From: Orthonyx spaldingii
Lineage: Eukaryota > Chordata > Aves > Passeriformes > Orthonychidae
Length of the DNA stretch: 64,000 nucleotides
Assembly (NCBI GenBank): GCA_013397795.1
Contig: VZTJ01000083.1
Coordinates: 248,001 to 312,000, forward strand
Reading direction: 5' to 3'
Shown: one piece after another, positions 25,790-37,200 of the stretch
How the letters are laid out: every line of letters begins with the position of its first letter
Numbering within the stretch: position 1 is the stretch's first letter
Notes under the pieces: generated by a model
What the model saw: the letters and a program-made list of their open reading frames with translations, nothing else
The model's database searches: none
What the model was told of the DNA's origin: nothing
Position numbers and translations under genes: made by a program

Positions 25790-25860
25790 CAACTGAAGAT
25801 TGGACCTGATGATCTTGGAGGCCTTTTCCAAACTAAATGGTTCTGGGGTTCTGTGAGTCA
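25790..25860 (+). repeat. short CR1 tail
   Basis: A diverged CR1 3' end with GGACCTGATGATCTTGGAGG, CCTTTTCCAAACTAAATGG and GGGGTTCTGTGAG. Confidence 0.65.
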
Positions 25861-27109
25861 GCCAGCCTGGACTCCACACAGGTGGCACTGTTCCTCCCAT
25901 GTGTGACTGTCCTCTCCAGGATAAATTTGTCCATGTTTCCAGCCAGATCCCCTCTCATTCAGCTTACCCCCAAAACTTCCCAGCACCCATCCACTGCCAG
26001 GCTCCAATATTCCCCTCAAATACTTCTCCAGGGACACAGCATGTCCTTCCCAGGCCATTATCACTCCTGGCACAGGGAAGGATGTTACAGACCTGAACAG
26101 GGCTCGGTCAAATGGGTCCCTATTGGTCCCTTTCCAGTTTTTTTTGCCTTGGGGACAATGATTTCTGGTGTCAGGGATGAGATGCTGCAGGTTTTGGAGG
26201 TGTTGAGCAGATTCAGTCCTCGTCTGCTGCCTGTGAAACCACAAAAACAATAATTGCCTACAAATTCCAGCAGGAACTTCGCACACACAGTCACGACTTC
26301 ATTACAGCCCCTCAGGAGCCGCCTGGGAGCCTCGGGAAACTCCGTGTAAAGAGCAGCAGATAGACCTGGAATGAGTTAAGAGACTTGGAGATTCTCCTGC
26401 GACAGGTTTGGGAGCTGTGTTGGATTTAATGTGTGTTTGTACTGAGTGCTGGTGGTAAAACCCCGGCTGGCTGCGACTCCGAGGATGTCTGCGTGTGCAT
26501 CCAGCAGCCCCGGGCTCAGAGGGATCAGAGATGGGTCAGCGGGAGGATAAAGGGTGCAACAAGGGAGTTGTGGTTGTTACTGACTTGAAATTGGATACGC
26601 TCAGCCTGGCAATGGGCTTTGCATGTCAACCTGATTTTGGGGGGGAAGATCTGGGAGCAGGAGAGTCACTGGGAGAGCTCTGCCTGAGCGCTGTCCCCGT
26701 TGCGCTGGCGCCTGTGGAATTCCTGACCTGGCTCCGACCTCCGGCCCAGCTGGAGCGTGTGGAGTGTGTGACAGCTCTGCTCTGCTGGGGAGCTGCAGCC
26801 CGGGGGGATGTGGATCCATCGCTGTGTCCAGTGTGTGCCAGCCCCGCTGGCTCGCTGTCCGTGCCATCCCCGGGGACCGGGATGTGCTCCGGCTCGCTCC
26901 CTGCATCTCCACCCCAAATCCAAGGGGGAAGAGCTGTCACGGCCTCTGCTGAGCCAGCAGTGCCTGGTGGTTCTCCTGGCGTGAAGGAGCTGAACCTCCC
27001 AGGATGGCTCCATCCAGGAGTGATTCCTCCGCAGCCGCGCCCAGCAGAGCAGAGACAGCGGAACAGAGCTCAGCGTGAGGAACTGGGGACGGAGCAGAGC
27101 TCGGAGTTA

Positions 27110-27420
27110 AGGCACTGAGCTCAGAGCAAGGTCTTTGCAAGCCCAGCCAACTGCATATCAATGCCTTTATAACCAGATCCTTCAGCACAAAGTCTTCCTT
27201 GAAAACAGGGACTTCTGTGTTTGACCAGCTCCTCGGAATGGCTCAGCATATTCATCCAGAGTGTTTGACTTTGTTTAAAAAGCCTTTTTTCCCCAGAGAT
27301 AGGAAACTCCGCCTCAGTAGTGAGCTGATCGTGGAGCGGCTTCTGTGCTTATCCCCTTGGATAAGAGGCTTTATTATACCAAATTACGGGATAATCTCTG
27401 GACACGCAGCCACAGCATCA
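27110..27420. promoter_or_regulatory. candidate element with palindromic GATA sites
   Basis: A perfect inverted repeat at 27348-27365 is CTTATCC-CCTT-GGATAAG, that is, two GATA-factor sites facing each other. A third site (GGGATAATC) follows at 27388-27396. The flanks are free of repeats. Function is inferred from motifs only. Confidence 0.35.
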
Positions 27421-29769
27421 CATCTCTCCTCCTTTGCTTGTTTTACTTTTTGATCCACAGCTGCTCAAACCAATCCAGGGGGTCTCCTCTGACAGAAATC
27501 ACTGTCCTGTTTCCTGTCTGAGAAGCTGGCATCAGCCCAAACTGATGTTTTTTCAAAAAACCTTCTTTCTCTTGCTCAGCTTTTCCAGAGGCCTCACCCG
27601 TTTGTCCCTTTTGCAATTCTTCAGACCAAAATAAATATCTGATCTCACCCCAAAGGGCAGCAGAGCCTTGGCAGGGTGTTTGTGATGACATCAGTGTCCA
27701 GCCTCACTCCGAGCTGGAAGGACAGGAGCGTCCCTCTGTCTTTCTCTCCATCCCCTCTGGGAACTGGCGTTTTCCTTCTCACACTGATACACATTCCTGA
27801 TTTCTGACAGCCAAGGTGAGTTCTACAGCCGTCCTTAAACCTGTGTGTGCATAAATGCTGCTGGGAGACTGGCTCAGTGCGATGTGGTTGATAGTTATAA
27901 TGTAATATTATAACAACAGTGTATCTTAATGTTGTTTTTCTGCTGGTGTGAGTAAACAGTGAGGAAAAGGCCCAGAGATTTACTGCTCCTGTTATCCAGG
28001 GTGGAAGCTGTGATGCTCTTAAGGTGAGTATTGGGGTTTGGAGACATCTTGAAGAGGGCTGGGAGTTAGAAAAATCTTCTTATACCTCTAAGTGGGAATT
28101 TGAGGGGTGAGGCTGCTGCTCCAGCCCCTGGTAGTGGCTCACACTGAGGCCTGGCAGAGAATTTCCCCAGGAAGGGCTGTGTGGGTTTCCCTTCTCCCAC
28201 AGAAGGGAGAACCAAACCCTTCCATGGTTGCAGTGTGTTGTATAAACCTGTAGCAAACCACAAGCAGTCTGAAGTTGGATTTCCTCGGTGACATTTTATT
28301 TGCTAAGTGTGCTTTTTTTGAAGGGATGGATCTGTCTGGGAAATATATTTCCATAGTTTTGCACATTCTGAATGTCAGACAGCTTTTAACTGCTTTTGGA
28401 AATCAAATTACTGCTCACTCTGGGTGTTAATTAGGCACACTGAGTGCAACCACAATTAATTTTCCTCAGTGACACAGGATTTAGCCCTGCAAACCAGCCC
28501 CTGAACCCTGTATTTGCTTGGCTGTGTTCTTCCTATAGAAGCTATCCTACCCTATACCTGTGCTCTTCAGGCCAGTCCTTAAATCCAAGTTCCCTTTGGA
28601 AAAGAGACCCACTGACCTCGTGGGCAGTCTCCTGTCTCTCTGTATTTCCAGAACCACTGGACTATCCTGTATAACTGCTCCTAGAGATATTAGTGGGGAA
28701 TAGGAACAAAAAGGGATGAGCAGCGCCAGACTAATGTGCCTTCAAAGAAAGGAAAATTCCCCGTGGCTGTTTTGGAGTTTGCTGCTTTTTCTCCAGGAGG
28801 AGGGATTGATTTTTGTCTCGGTGACACGGATTATGTGTTGGCACAGCTTCAGTTTGGGCTGGTGTTGAGATCAGATCAGGACCTGCCCTCTGAAACGAGA
28901 GCAGGAATCTGATAACACCTCGTGCGTGCAGCGTTGCTGGTGGCAGGGTCGGATATCGGTCTCTTCCTAGAGCTAATGCTGTATTTACATCCAAATAAAA
29001 CCGGGAAATGTGCAATAATCTAGCTGCAGGCTCTCGTGCTGCTCTCTAAGTGCTTTGTCTGCCTTGGCTGACAAAACGCTCTTGGCTCCTGATCAAAGGA
29101 AAGTAAGTGGAAGCTGGTTTTCTCTTGATGTTAAGAAAGCCTCTGACAGAGAGTCCCTGCAAGGCTGGTTAAGAGCCCAGGCCCCGTGGTAGGCTAGGAA
29201 AACTCATTGAAGGAAAATGCGGAGAACAATGGCAGTGTGGAATGAATTCGGCAAGGGCTGTGTGAGGAAATGGCATCCTGATGGCTGGGGTAGTGCCGCA
29301 GGCATCCGGGGCATGGCCTGAAGCAGCAGGTGAGGGCTGGGATCCTTCACAGAGGTGGTTTGGGGGAAACGCCTGCAAAGTGTTGGAAAAGCCCCCCAGT
29401 GCTCTGGCTCTTGGTGGTGGCACAGCCTCCTCTGCTCAGCAGGTAACCGGTGTCTGCTCCCCCTCCAGGTGCTAAACCTCTGCAGAAATTGTAGAATTAC
29501 AGAATTATATCAAGTGCCTAATCATGGGTGGTTTGGCCTGGTATTGCAAAACCCATCCGATATCGCCGCACGAGGCTGCGGAAGCGCTGGGATGTGAACT
29601 GTGCTGCTGGAACCTCGGAGCAAACCTGGTGGGCTTTCTATTTCATATTTCAAATATTTATATTTGAAATCACATGTAACTGTATTTTGGGATGAGGGCA
29701 GTGTGAGGTGTTGCTCGGGCCTATGCCTGACGGACATCCCGACGTTCCAGGGTGCTGGTGGGGATCATG

Positions 29770-30208
29770 GAAAGCTCTGGACTCATTCCAGAGGGATGAT
29801 CAGTGGGAGTAAGTCCTGTGAGGAGTGGCTGAGGGAGCTGGGGGGCTCGGCCTGGAGAAAAGGAGGCTGAGGGGGACATTCTTGCTCTCCACAACTCCCT
29901 GACAGGAGGGTGCACCCAGGTAGGGGTCGGGCTCTGCTCCTGGGAAACAAGGGACAGGAGAGGAAATGACCTCAAGTTGCACCAGGGGAGGGTCAGGTTG
30001 GATAGCAAGAGCAATTTTTTCGTGTAAAGGGTTGTCATTCATTGGAAGGGGCTGCCCAGGGAGGTTTGGAGTCCCCATCCCTGCAGGTGTCCAAGGAAGG
30101 GCTGGACATGGCACTCAGTGCTCTGGGCCGGGGTGAGAAGGTGGGCATTGGTCACAGGTTGGACTCAGTGGTCTGGGGGCTTTTCCAACCTGAATGATTC
30201 TGTGATTA
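29770..30208 (+). repeat. CR1 LINE fragment, different subfamily
   Basis: A sense CR1 copy with GAGGAGTGGCTGAGGGAGCT, CTCCACAACTCCCTGACAGG and GGTTGGACTCAGTGGTCTGG, ending in TGAATGATTCTGTGATT. It lies just upstream of CHST14. Confidence 0.85.
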
Positions 30209-30319
30209 GAGGGCTGAAGCAACTTTGCTCTGGAGACAGGCTGGGAGAGCAGGGGGGGTTCAGCCTGGAGAAAACTTCAGGGTGACCTTAGAGCCCTTTC
30301 CAGTGCCTAAAAGGGCTCC
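30209..30319 (+). repeat. CR1 fragment running into the assembly gap
   Basis: A second CR1 piece (GGCTGGGAGAGC, TTCAGCCTGGAGAAAAC, CAGTGCCTAAAAGGG) follows the first directly. It is cut by the run of N. Confidence 0.75.
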
Positions 30320-30929
30320 NNNNNNNNNNNNNNNNNNNNNNNNNNNNNNNNNNNNNNNNNNNNNNNNNNNNNNNNNNNNNNNNNNNNNNNNNNNNNNNNN
30401 NNNNNNNNNNNNNNNNNNNNNNNNNNNNNNNNNNNNNNNNNNNNNNNNNNNNNNNNNNNNNNNNNNNNNNNNNNNNNNNNNNNNNNNNNNNNNNNNNNNN
30501 NNNNNNNNNNNNNNNNNNNNNNNNNNNNNNNNNNNNNNNNNNNNNNNNNNNNNNNNNNNNNNNNNNNNNNNNNNNNNNNNNNNNNNNNNNNNNNNNNNNN
30601 NNNNNNNNNNNNNNNNNNNNNNNNNNNNNNNNNNNNNNNNNNNNNNNNNNNNNNNNNNNNNNNNNNNNNNNNNNNNNNNNNNNNNNNNNNNNNNNNNNNN
30701 NNNNNNNNNNNNNNNNNNNNNNNNNNNNNNNNNNNNNNNNNNNNNNNNNNNNNNNNNNNNNNNNNNNNNNNNNNNNNNNNNNNNNNNNNNNNNNNNNNNN
30801 NNNNNNNNNNNNNNNNNNNNNNNNNNNNNNNNNNNNNNNNNNNNNNNNNNNNNNNNNNNNNNNNNNNNNNNNNNNNNNNNNNNNNNNNNNNNNNNNNNNN
30901 NNNNNNNNNNNNNNNNNNNNNNNNNNNNN
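30320..30929. other. assembly gap (610 N)
   Basis: Undetermined bases between a CR1 fragment and extremely GC-rich CHST14 coding sequence. The gap hides the CHST14 promoter, the 5' UTR and roughly the first 30 codons. Long reading frames that cross it are artefacts. Confidence 1.
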
Positions 30930-31964
30930 GTCCCGCCGGGCCGCGGCCGGGCGCGCTCCCGGGGCGCGGCGGGCGCGGCGCTGCTGCCCTCCATGCTGAT
31001 GTTCGGCGTCATCCTGGCCTCCAGCGGGCTGCTGCTGATGATCGAGCGCGGCATCCTCGCCCAGGTCGGGCCGCCGCCGCCGCAGCCGCCCGCGGGGCCG
31101 TGGCGGCGGGACGGGCGGCACTCGCCGGCGGAGCTGGAGCTGGAGGTGCTGCGGGACACGCGGAACCGCACCATCCGCGCCCTGTGCGGGCAGCGCTCCA
31201 TGCCCCGCAGCGTCTGGGAGCTGCCGCCCGGGCAGCGCCGCACGGTGCTCCGGCACCTCCTGGTCAGCGACAAGTACCGCTTCCTCTACTGCTACGTGCC
31301 CAAGGTGGCCTGCTCCAACTGGAAGCGCATCCTGAAGGTGCTGGACGGGGCGCTGGAGAGCGTGGACGTGAAGGGGAAGATGGACCACCAGAGCGACCTG
31401 GTGTTCCTGGGCGACATGAAGCCGGAGGAGATCAGCTACCGCCTGAAGCACTACTACAAGTTCCTCTTCGTGCGCAACCCCATGGAGAGGCTGCTCTCGG
31501 CCTACCGCAATAAGTTCGGGGAGATCAAGGAGTACCAGCAGAGGTACGGCGTGGAGATCGTCCGGCGGTACAGGAAGAACGCGGGGAACTCGGCGGGCGA
31601 CGACGTGACCTTCTCCGAGTTCCTGCAGTACCTGCTGGACGAGGATGTGGAGCGCATGAACGAGCACTGGATGCCCATCTACAACCTGTGCCAGCCCTGC
31701 GCCGTCAGGTACGACTTCATCGGCTCCTACGAGCGGCTGCACGCCGACGCCAGCCACGTCCTGGAGCACATCCAGTCGCCGTCCTTCGTGCGCTTCCCCG
31801 AGCGCCAGGCCTGGTACAAGCCCGTCACGGCCGAGACGCTGCACTACTACCTGTGCAACACCCAGCGCCGGCTGATCAAAGAGCTCCTCCCCAAATACAT
31901 CCTGGACTTCTCCCTCTTCGCCTACCCCCTGCCCAACATCACCAGCGAGTTCTGCAGGCAGTGA
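30930..31964 (+). CDS. CHST14: CHST14, dermatan 4-O-sulfotransferase 1 (5' partial)
   Basis: The visible 344 codons are a single exon ending in TGA. The human protein is about 376 residues, so about 30 N-terminal residues are missing in the gap. The enzyme moves sulfate from PAPS to position 4 of GalNAc in dermatan sulfate, in the Golgi lumen. Features seen: a type II membrane anchor at visible residues 18-40 (LLPSMLMFGVILASSGLLL), a 5'-phosphosulfate-binding loop PKVACSNWKR at 31299-31328, a 3'-phosphate-binding motif RNPMERLLSAYRNK from 31473, the conserved MNEHWMPIY and CQPCAV segment, and the C-terminal YILDFSLFAYPLPNIT. Two N-glycosylation sequons are visible (NRT near the stem, NIT at the C-terminus). 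It is very GC-rich with strong G/C third-position use. Single-exon structure fits the known gene. Confidence 0.97.
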   Translation, partial: VPPGRGRARSRGAAGAALLPSMLMFGVILASSGLLLMIERGILAQVGPPPPQPPAGPWRRDGRHSPAELELEVLRDTRNRTIRALCGQRSMPRSVWELPPGQRRTVLRHLLVSDKYRFLYCYVPKVACSNWKRILKVLDGALESVDVKGKMDHQSDLVFLGDMKPEEISYRLKHYYKFLFVRNPMERLLSAYRNKFGEIKEYQQRYGVEIVRRYRKNAGNSAGDDVTFSEFLQYLLDEDVERMNEHWMPIYNLCQPCAVRYDFIGSYERLHADASHVLEHIQSPSFVRFPERQAWYKPVTAETLHYYLCNTQRRLIKELLPKYILDFSLFAYPLPNITSEFCRQ

Positions 31965-32502
31965 GCTCTTGCCGTCGGGAGCCGCTGGGAATCCTGCCTT
32001 GGCTGCAAGGATTTGCTCGCACAGCCCTTGCTGCTGCGTGAAACACGCTCCTCTATGCATCATTTCCTAATTTTATACTTTGCAAACACTGTTTATATAA
32101 AATACTCTCTACTGCCTTTGCTACGTAGGATCCTTTTTGTACTGCTCTGACTTTCCCGTGTCCATACGCCGCTGGCTCGAGCGCCGTAGCTTTTGTATCT
32201 CTATTTTGCTCTAAATCCCTTTTTTATGGCACGACATGGAAAAGGAATCTGAGAAATTTATATATTTGAAGTATTTTTCTTCCTTTTTGGGGTTTTGTAC
32301 TAAACGTTGGTTGAGTTGATATCATAACGTGGCAGTTGATGCACTAAAAATTAGTGCTGTTAAATGGGTCCTGGGTGGGTTTTGGGTATAAGTAGAAAAA
32401 AAAAGGTTTTTGTAAACCAGGCCCCATTTGTCCTTTATTATCTCATTGTAGACAGTGCTTAAATGAGGCTGGTCACGTTTTTCTGTGTCAGTAGTACCTC
32501 TG

Positions 32503-32545
32503 GTTTTTATTATTATTATTAATTATTGTTATTATTATTATTTAC
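32503..32545. repeat. (ATT)n microsatellite
   Basis: Interrupted TAT/ATT units in the CHST14 3' UTR. Confidence 0.8.
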
Positions 32546-32968
32546 TATTGACATATAACCAGGGATAGGATAATACCCCTTTTTTGGGTGATTTTGAAAG
32601 TACAACTGTTTACCCAACGTCATGTATCAGATGCAATATCAAGCCATCACATTCTGCTCTTTTCTCTGAATTGAAGCAATACAGACTTGGGATAGGATCA
32701 AAGCCCATCCTGGTCCTTAGGATGGAAAACAAATCCCATGGGCCACGTGCCAGCTCGCAGCCTCCTGGGTCTCTGCGTGGAAACCACTGTGGAAAACCCT
32801 TTCTCCAGCCATGTTTGAAACAATGGCAATTTGGGGATTAATTCTCCCTTCTTTCATAGCTGTGCACACCGTTTCTGTAGCTCTTGTATTTAATTATGGC
32901 TCTGAAATTGTAAAAGTTTGGGAGATGACACAGGATGTTGTTCCTGGGAGGCTGTGTTCTCGTTTCCA

Positions 32969-32974
32969 ATAAAG
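32969..32974 (+). terminator. CHST14 poly(A) signal
   Basis: A canonical AATAAA followed by a T/G-rich stretch (GTTTTTGTATT), at a sensible distance from the stop codon. Confidence 0.75.
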
Positions 32975-35487
32975 TTTTTGTATTAATTAGCCTGTTAGTG
33001 CTTTTCCTTGGGATTGTTTCCGTCCTTGGAGAGGCCTCAGCCCCTCATGCTGAGCCACAACATGAAGGTGGGATGAATTGGTTGTTCCTGTTGTGATTAA
33101 TTAATGTTTTAATTGCAAGAGCAACAGTGGCATGTGGAGACGGGACACATCAGAGCCGAACGTGTAACAGGACACAGGGAAATGGGATGAAAAGCAGCAA
33201 AATGGGCTCCTAATTGCTGTGGAGTTGATACAAAGGGGTAGGGATGGATTATGGAGCTGGTGGCTTCCTGGGATTCCTGTCTTAATTTTCCTTCCCCCTT
33301 TTTAAGGTGTTTTTTTCCAGGATTTTAACATTTTCTGAAAGAAGGCATGGAGCCGCATCCAAGCCCACTGTTGGGGTAAGTGGCCCAGGGCAGTTTGGGC
33401 TGGGGGATTTTTTACCTTTGCCAAGGGGGGTCATGGCTGGGTATGAGGGCAATGACTGGAACATTCATGGATTTGAGCTCCTGGCTGTGTCCTGAATCTG
33501 CGGGCACCAATTGCAGGCCAAAAATGGGTCAGAAATTGGCTTTGCTGTCCTGGTGCCCACTCTGAAATCGGCAGCATTGCTGTCAGTCCCCGGGGGTTTT
33601 GGTGCCCCGTGCTGGAAGAGCTGGAGATCCATCTTGTCCTCCAGCCAAAGGCACCAGAATCTGATTTCATTTTGTAAAACAGATGCTGCTTGGTGGGGGT
33701 GGCCTGAACTGTAATTAAACCTGACCTCCAGGTCTTCCTAACTAGGAATAAGTTGGTGAGACTTTGCTGTCTTTGCTTCTGGGGACATTTCCTGCTTGTT
33801 TGGTGATTTAGTTTTTAATTAAATGTTTATTTTTCAGTAGTTTTGAAGGTTTATGCTGCTTGTTTGTTTATCTGCTGCAGTTTCTGTTCTCTATATGAAA
33901 TTTCTGTCACTTGTCCCCTTAATCTAATTTACTGTGCACAGGATTTTGCTTCTTTCTGACTCTCTCACTGCTTTTCTGGGCATCACTGATCACCCTTTCC
34001 TCTTTAAATAAAGCAAACAGGCTGCCACCTTCTTGTATCTTCCCATGAGGAAGATTTTAATTCAGCTAGAGCCTTGTAGCTTGAGAAGAAGTTTATCTGC
34101 AGGTCAGCAAAAATGAGAAATGCATCAGGTTTTCATTATTTGGGTTTGATTTCATCTGTGTCCAATGGTACAATTCTCCATGGCAGCTTTGGACGAGTAG
34201 AACGAAAAAAAAGTCAGTTCTGTCTGCAGCTGTATCATTTCTTTCCTTTGTCAGGTGTTTCTCCAGGGTGGAATAAATCAGGAGGAGATTCCAGAGCTGA
34301 CAGCAGGCACTGGAGGTGAGGGGTGCAGACCAGGATCCAGCCATCCCCTGGAGCACAGGGAAAGGAGTGACGGCTGCAGGAGCTGAGGAAGGGAGCTGAG
34401 GTACAAACGAGGAGGAAAACATGAAGTTATGAACTGGTTTGGATTTGTTCCCGTCTGGCAGCTCCTTTTCCCACCTTTCCGTCCCTACACGTGCAGTTAT
34501 CCCACAGAATCAAAAGGAAATCTTTCCTCTTTGGAATTCTCTTTTGTTAATCCTCAGTTCTGGACTGAATGCCCCAAACTTCCCCGAGTGTGCAACCCGA
34601 GGTTTTGGCATTGGGGTTTGTTCCTGCTTTTCCCTCCCTTGCTTGTTCCAATTTTGTGCTGCTAAATCCCATCCCTGACCCCGCTGCTCTCGTTTTCTCC
34701 CTGCAGAACCCTCTCCAGGGATGTGGAGACACCCCAACACTTTAATTCTACCTCGTGACACAGAAACCTTCTGATTCCTTCTAAAGCACCACAATGTTAC
34801 TGTATTTTAATTTGTCATTAGTCACTTCCTCTCCTGCTCAGTTTTTGAAATTTGGAGCTGGTTTGGTATTCACTTTGGGAGCAAGACAGGTTAGGAACCT
34901 TTGCTGTTTCAAAAATCTCACTTCATGTGTCATATTCTTTACTGATTCCAGCACTGCACCTGCAGAGCCTCGCTCCAGCCTTTCCAAACCCCAAGCTGTT
35001 GGCTTTTGGCAGCGTGACTCTGGGAAGGGGTTTGGAACATGTTGCCTCTAGTCCCCAGGCTCAGCTCAGGGTCTATGTCAGGTTTCTCCTCCTTCCTGTG
35101 GGTCTTCCCCTGCGGGTTTTGCAGGAATAGCCGACTTCCTGGCCAGGCACTGGGGCTGAAATAAACGCATTAAGGCTGCCAGTTGCCATGCTGGCCGGTG
35201 GCCACGACCCCGGATCTAGCAGGAATAAAGCTTTGGGAAAGGCAGCAGGAGCAGGCAGTGCCAGGGCCGGCTGCTCGGACGCCTGCAGACGGCATCACAC
35301 CAGCCTGGCTTCTGCTCCTCTTGGCTCCCAGCCTCCCTCCCGATGGACCAGAGTCACCGCGGGCTGCGGATCTTGCTTTGAGCACGAACATCCTTGGGAT
35401 GTTCCCTCCCTGGCAGGCAGGATTTTGAAAGAGCCGAAAGAAAGCGTCGCCAATGGGTCCATTGTGTGTAGAGATGTTTTGGTATTC

Positions 35488-35575
35488 ACAGAATCCCGGA
35501 ATGGTTTGGGTTGGAAGGGACCTTAAAGATCGTCAAGTTCCAAGCCCCTGCCATGGGTGGGATTGAGAGGGTGTC
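35488..35575 (-). repeat. short CR1 tail
   Basis: An antisense CR1 3' end (AGAATCCCGGAATGGTTTGG, GGGACCTTAAAGATCGTC). Confidence 0.8.
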
Positions 35576-37083
35576 GGGTGCATCCCTGGCTGAGGCTCCT
35601 TGCCGCTGTAAACCAAGGAGATGAGGAAGGCTGGGATGAAAAGCGCCGTGCCCAAGCGCTGCCCCCGCCCCGCACCCCTCGGCTTTTATCGCAGCTGTTT
35701 TGCATGTGAATGAGAACTTTCCCACTTCCTTCTGGGGCTTGAATTGGCAAACGGGGAGTTGTTAAAAAATCTCCAGTCTTCAGCCCCGACAAAGGATGGT
35801 TGCCATGGAAATAATGGAAGTTGCATCGTGAGCAAAATATGTCCAGGCCCGGCGCCAGCGGGAGGGAGGAGGGAACACCTTGTGGGTCACGCACCTCCTG
35901 CCAGGGCCCATGTGCCTCCACGTGGTTTTCCTTATCCTTGGCAGTTTGTCCTTTGGGTTAAAAGAGGAGGAATCAGAAGTGTCGTGATGGGGTGGGCAGG
36001 GTTTGTGGGGCTTCACCTGCTCCTTCTGTAGTGCTGGTGCCACCCAATTCAGCAGAGCTGCCCCACGTGTAGGATCCCAAAGGATGTCGGTAGCGGGGTT
36101 GGGAACCAAAGCTGGAATCCCATCTCAGGCAACAGGCAGGAGTCTCCTGTCTCAGTTATATCCAACCTCTTCTTCGGGTCAGGGAATCTTCCAGGTCTGT
36201 TTTCCACTTGCCTATAAAGACAGGTACAGTGGCTTCCTTTTCTTATGGGGAAAAAAAACCCACCAAAACACGTTTGGATTTTAAACTCTCCAAAAGTCTT
36301 TTCCTTTGCAGACCCACAGTTATAAACTGCATCTTCTGCTGCTTTCAGCAAATCTCAACGTGATTTCAAGCCAAGGAACTTGAGGAGTTTGCTTTATACC
36401 TCTCCAAAGTGCTAATGGGAGCCACAGAATCCTTGCTGAGCTACAAGAGGGACTAAAATAAATCTCCATCAGGGTTTATCCATGAGCTGCAGAGCTCTTC
36501 GGCGAGGCCCGGGATCAGTGTGGGAACTGCACCTTTCAGTGGCTCTGGTGAGTGGTGTTTGCTGGTGGGAGCTTGGGATGGGGAACAACAGGGCACTTTG
36601 GGGCCTAAACACATCCTTCTGCTCTCCTGAAAGCACCAGGGGCTTGGGAAGAAGCTCAAAGCAACCAGCGAAATCCTGTTTCCTGCTGTTGGGAAGCATC
36701 AGGTGAGGAGGAAAATAGGGAGGTGGGAACCAGCGGCAACACGCAGGTACCTGAGGAAACCCCTGTTGAAGCTGCCACTGTCTGAAGGAATTTTAAGGTA
36801 CCAGAGTGAGGAGTAAAGGATGGAGAGCGTGGCTGGGTGTAGACTCATCTCTTGCCAGCAGCGGAGCAGAAACGAGGAGGCTGAGGCTCCACTCTAACCT
36901 GGGAAAGGGCCAGTGGAAAGGAGGAAAGCAGCAAAGGCTTGAGAGATTTAAAATCATGGTAAATGCATATAAATATCTGGATCCCCATGCTGCTTGCTCA
37001 TTCCACACCTGCATCCCACTTCCTGATCATTAGCAAGTCCAAGTGGATGTCAAATTGCTGAGAGCCCAGTGAGCCTGACCTTT

Positions 37084-37200
37084 GAGGACCATCCCAGAAT
37101 GATTTTGATGGGAACAGACCTTAAAAATCACCTAGTGCTGTGGGCAGGGACACTTTCCACTACACCAGGTTGCTTCAAGCCCCATCCAGAATCAAGTTGT
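37084..37200 (-). repeat. degraded CR1 tail
   Basis: A diverged antisense copy retaining GGGCAGGGACACTTTCCACT and GCTTCAAGCCCCATCCAG. Confidence 0.7.

Larger units (their letters stand above)
19661..29769. other. gene-poor interval between BAHD1 and CHST14
   Basis: About 10 kb in which I recognise no exon, RNA gene or long repeat apart from a short CR1 tail near 25.8 kb. Open frames of 100-207 codons exist but show no known domain and no splice context. Several patches look constrained rather than random: 23225-23900 (TTAATTAATAATT, TATAAAG and CpG-containing sequence in AT-rich surroundings) and 27110-27420 (GATA sites). These are candidate enhancers only. Confidence 0.5.
31965..32990 (+). 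other. CHST14: CHST14 3' UTR
   Basis: About 1 kb of AT-rich non-coding sequence runs from the stop to an AATAAA at 32969-32974. It includes a TTA/ATT-rich microsatellite at about 32503-32545. Confidence 0.7.

Noticed and set aside
26495..27118. Frame of 207 codons in the gene-poor interval
   Set aside because: No recognisable domain, no splice context, and overlapping frames of similar length occur on the other strand.
30225..31099. Long open frame from a CR1 copy through the N gap into CHST14
   Set aside because: The frame is open only because N was translated as X. The left part is CR1 and the real CHST14 start is hidden in the gap.
30288..32063. Frame of 591 codons antisense to CHST14
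   Set aside because: It mirrors GC-rich coding sequence and crosses the gap. Composition is Val/Leu/Ala/Gly-rich with no domain.
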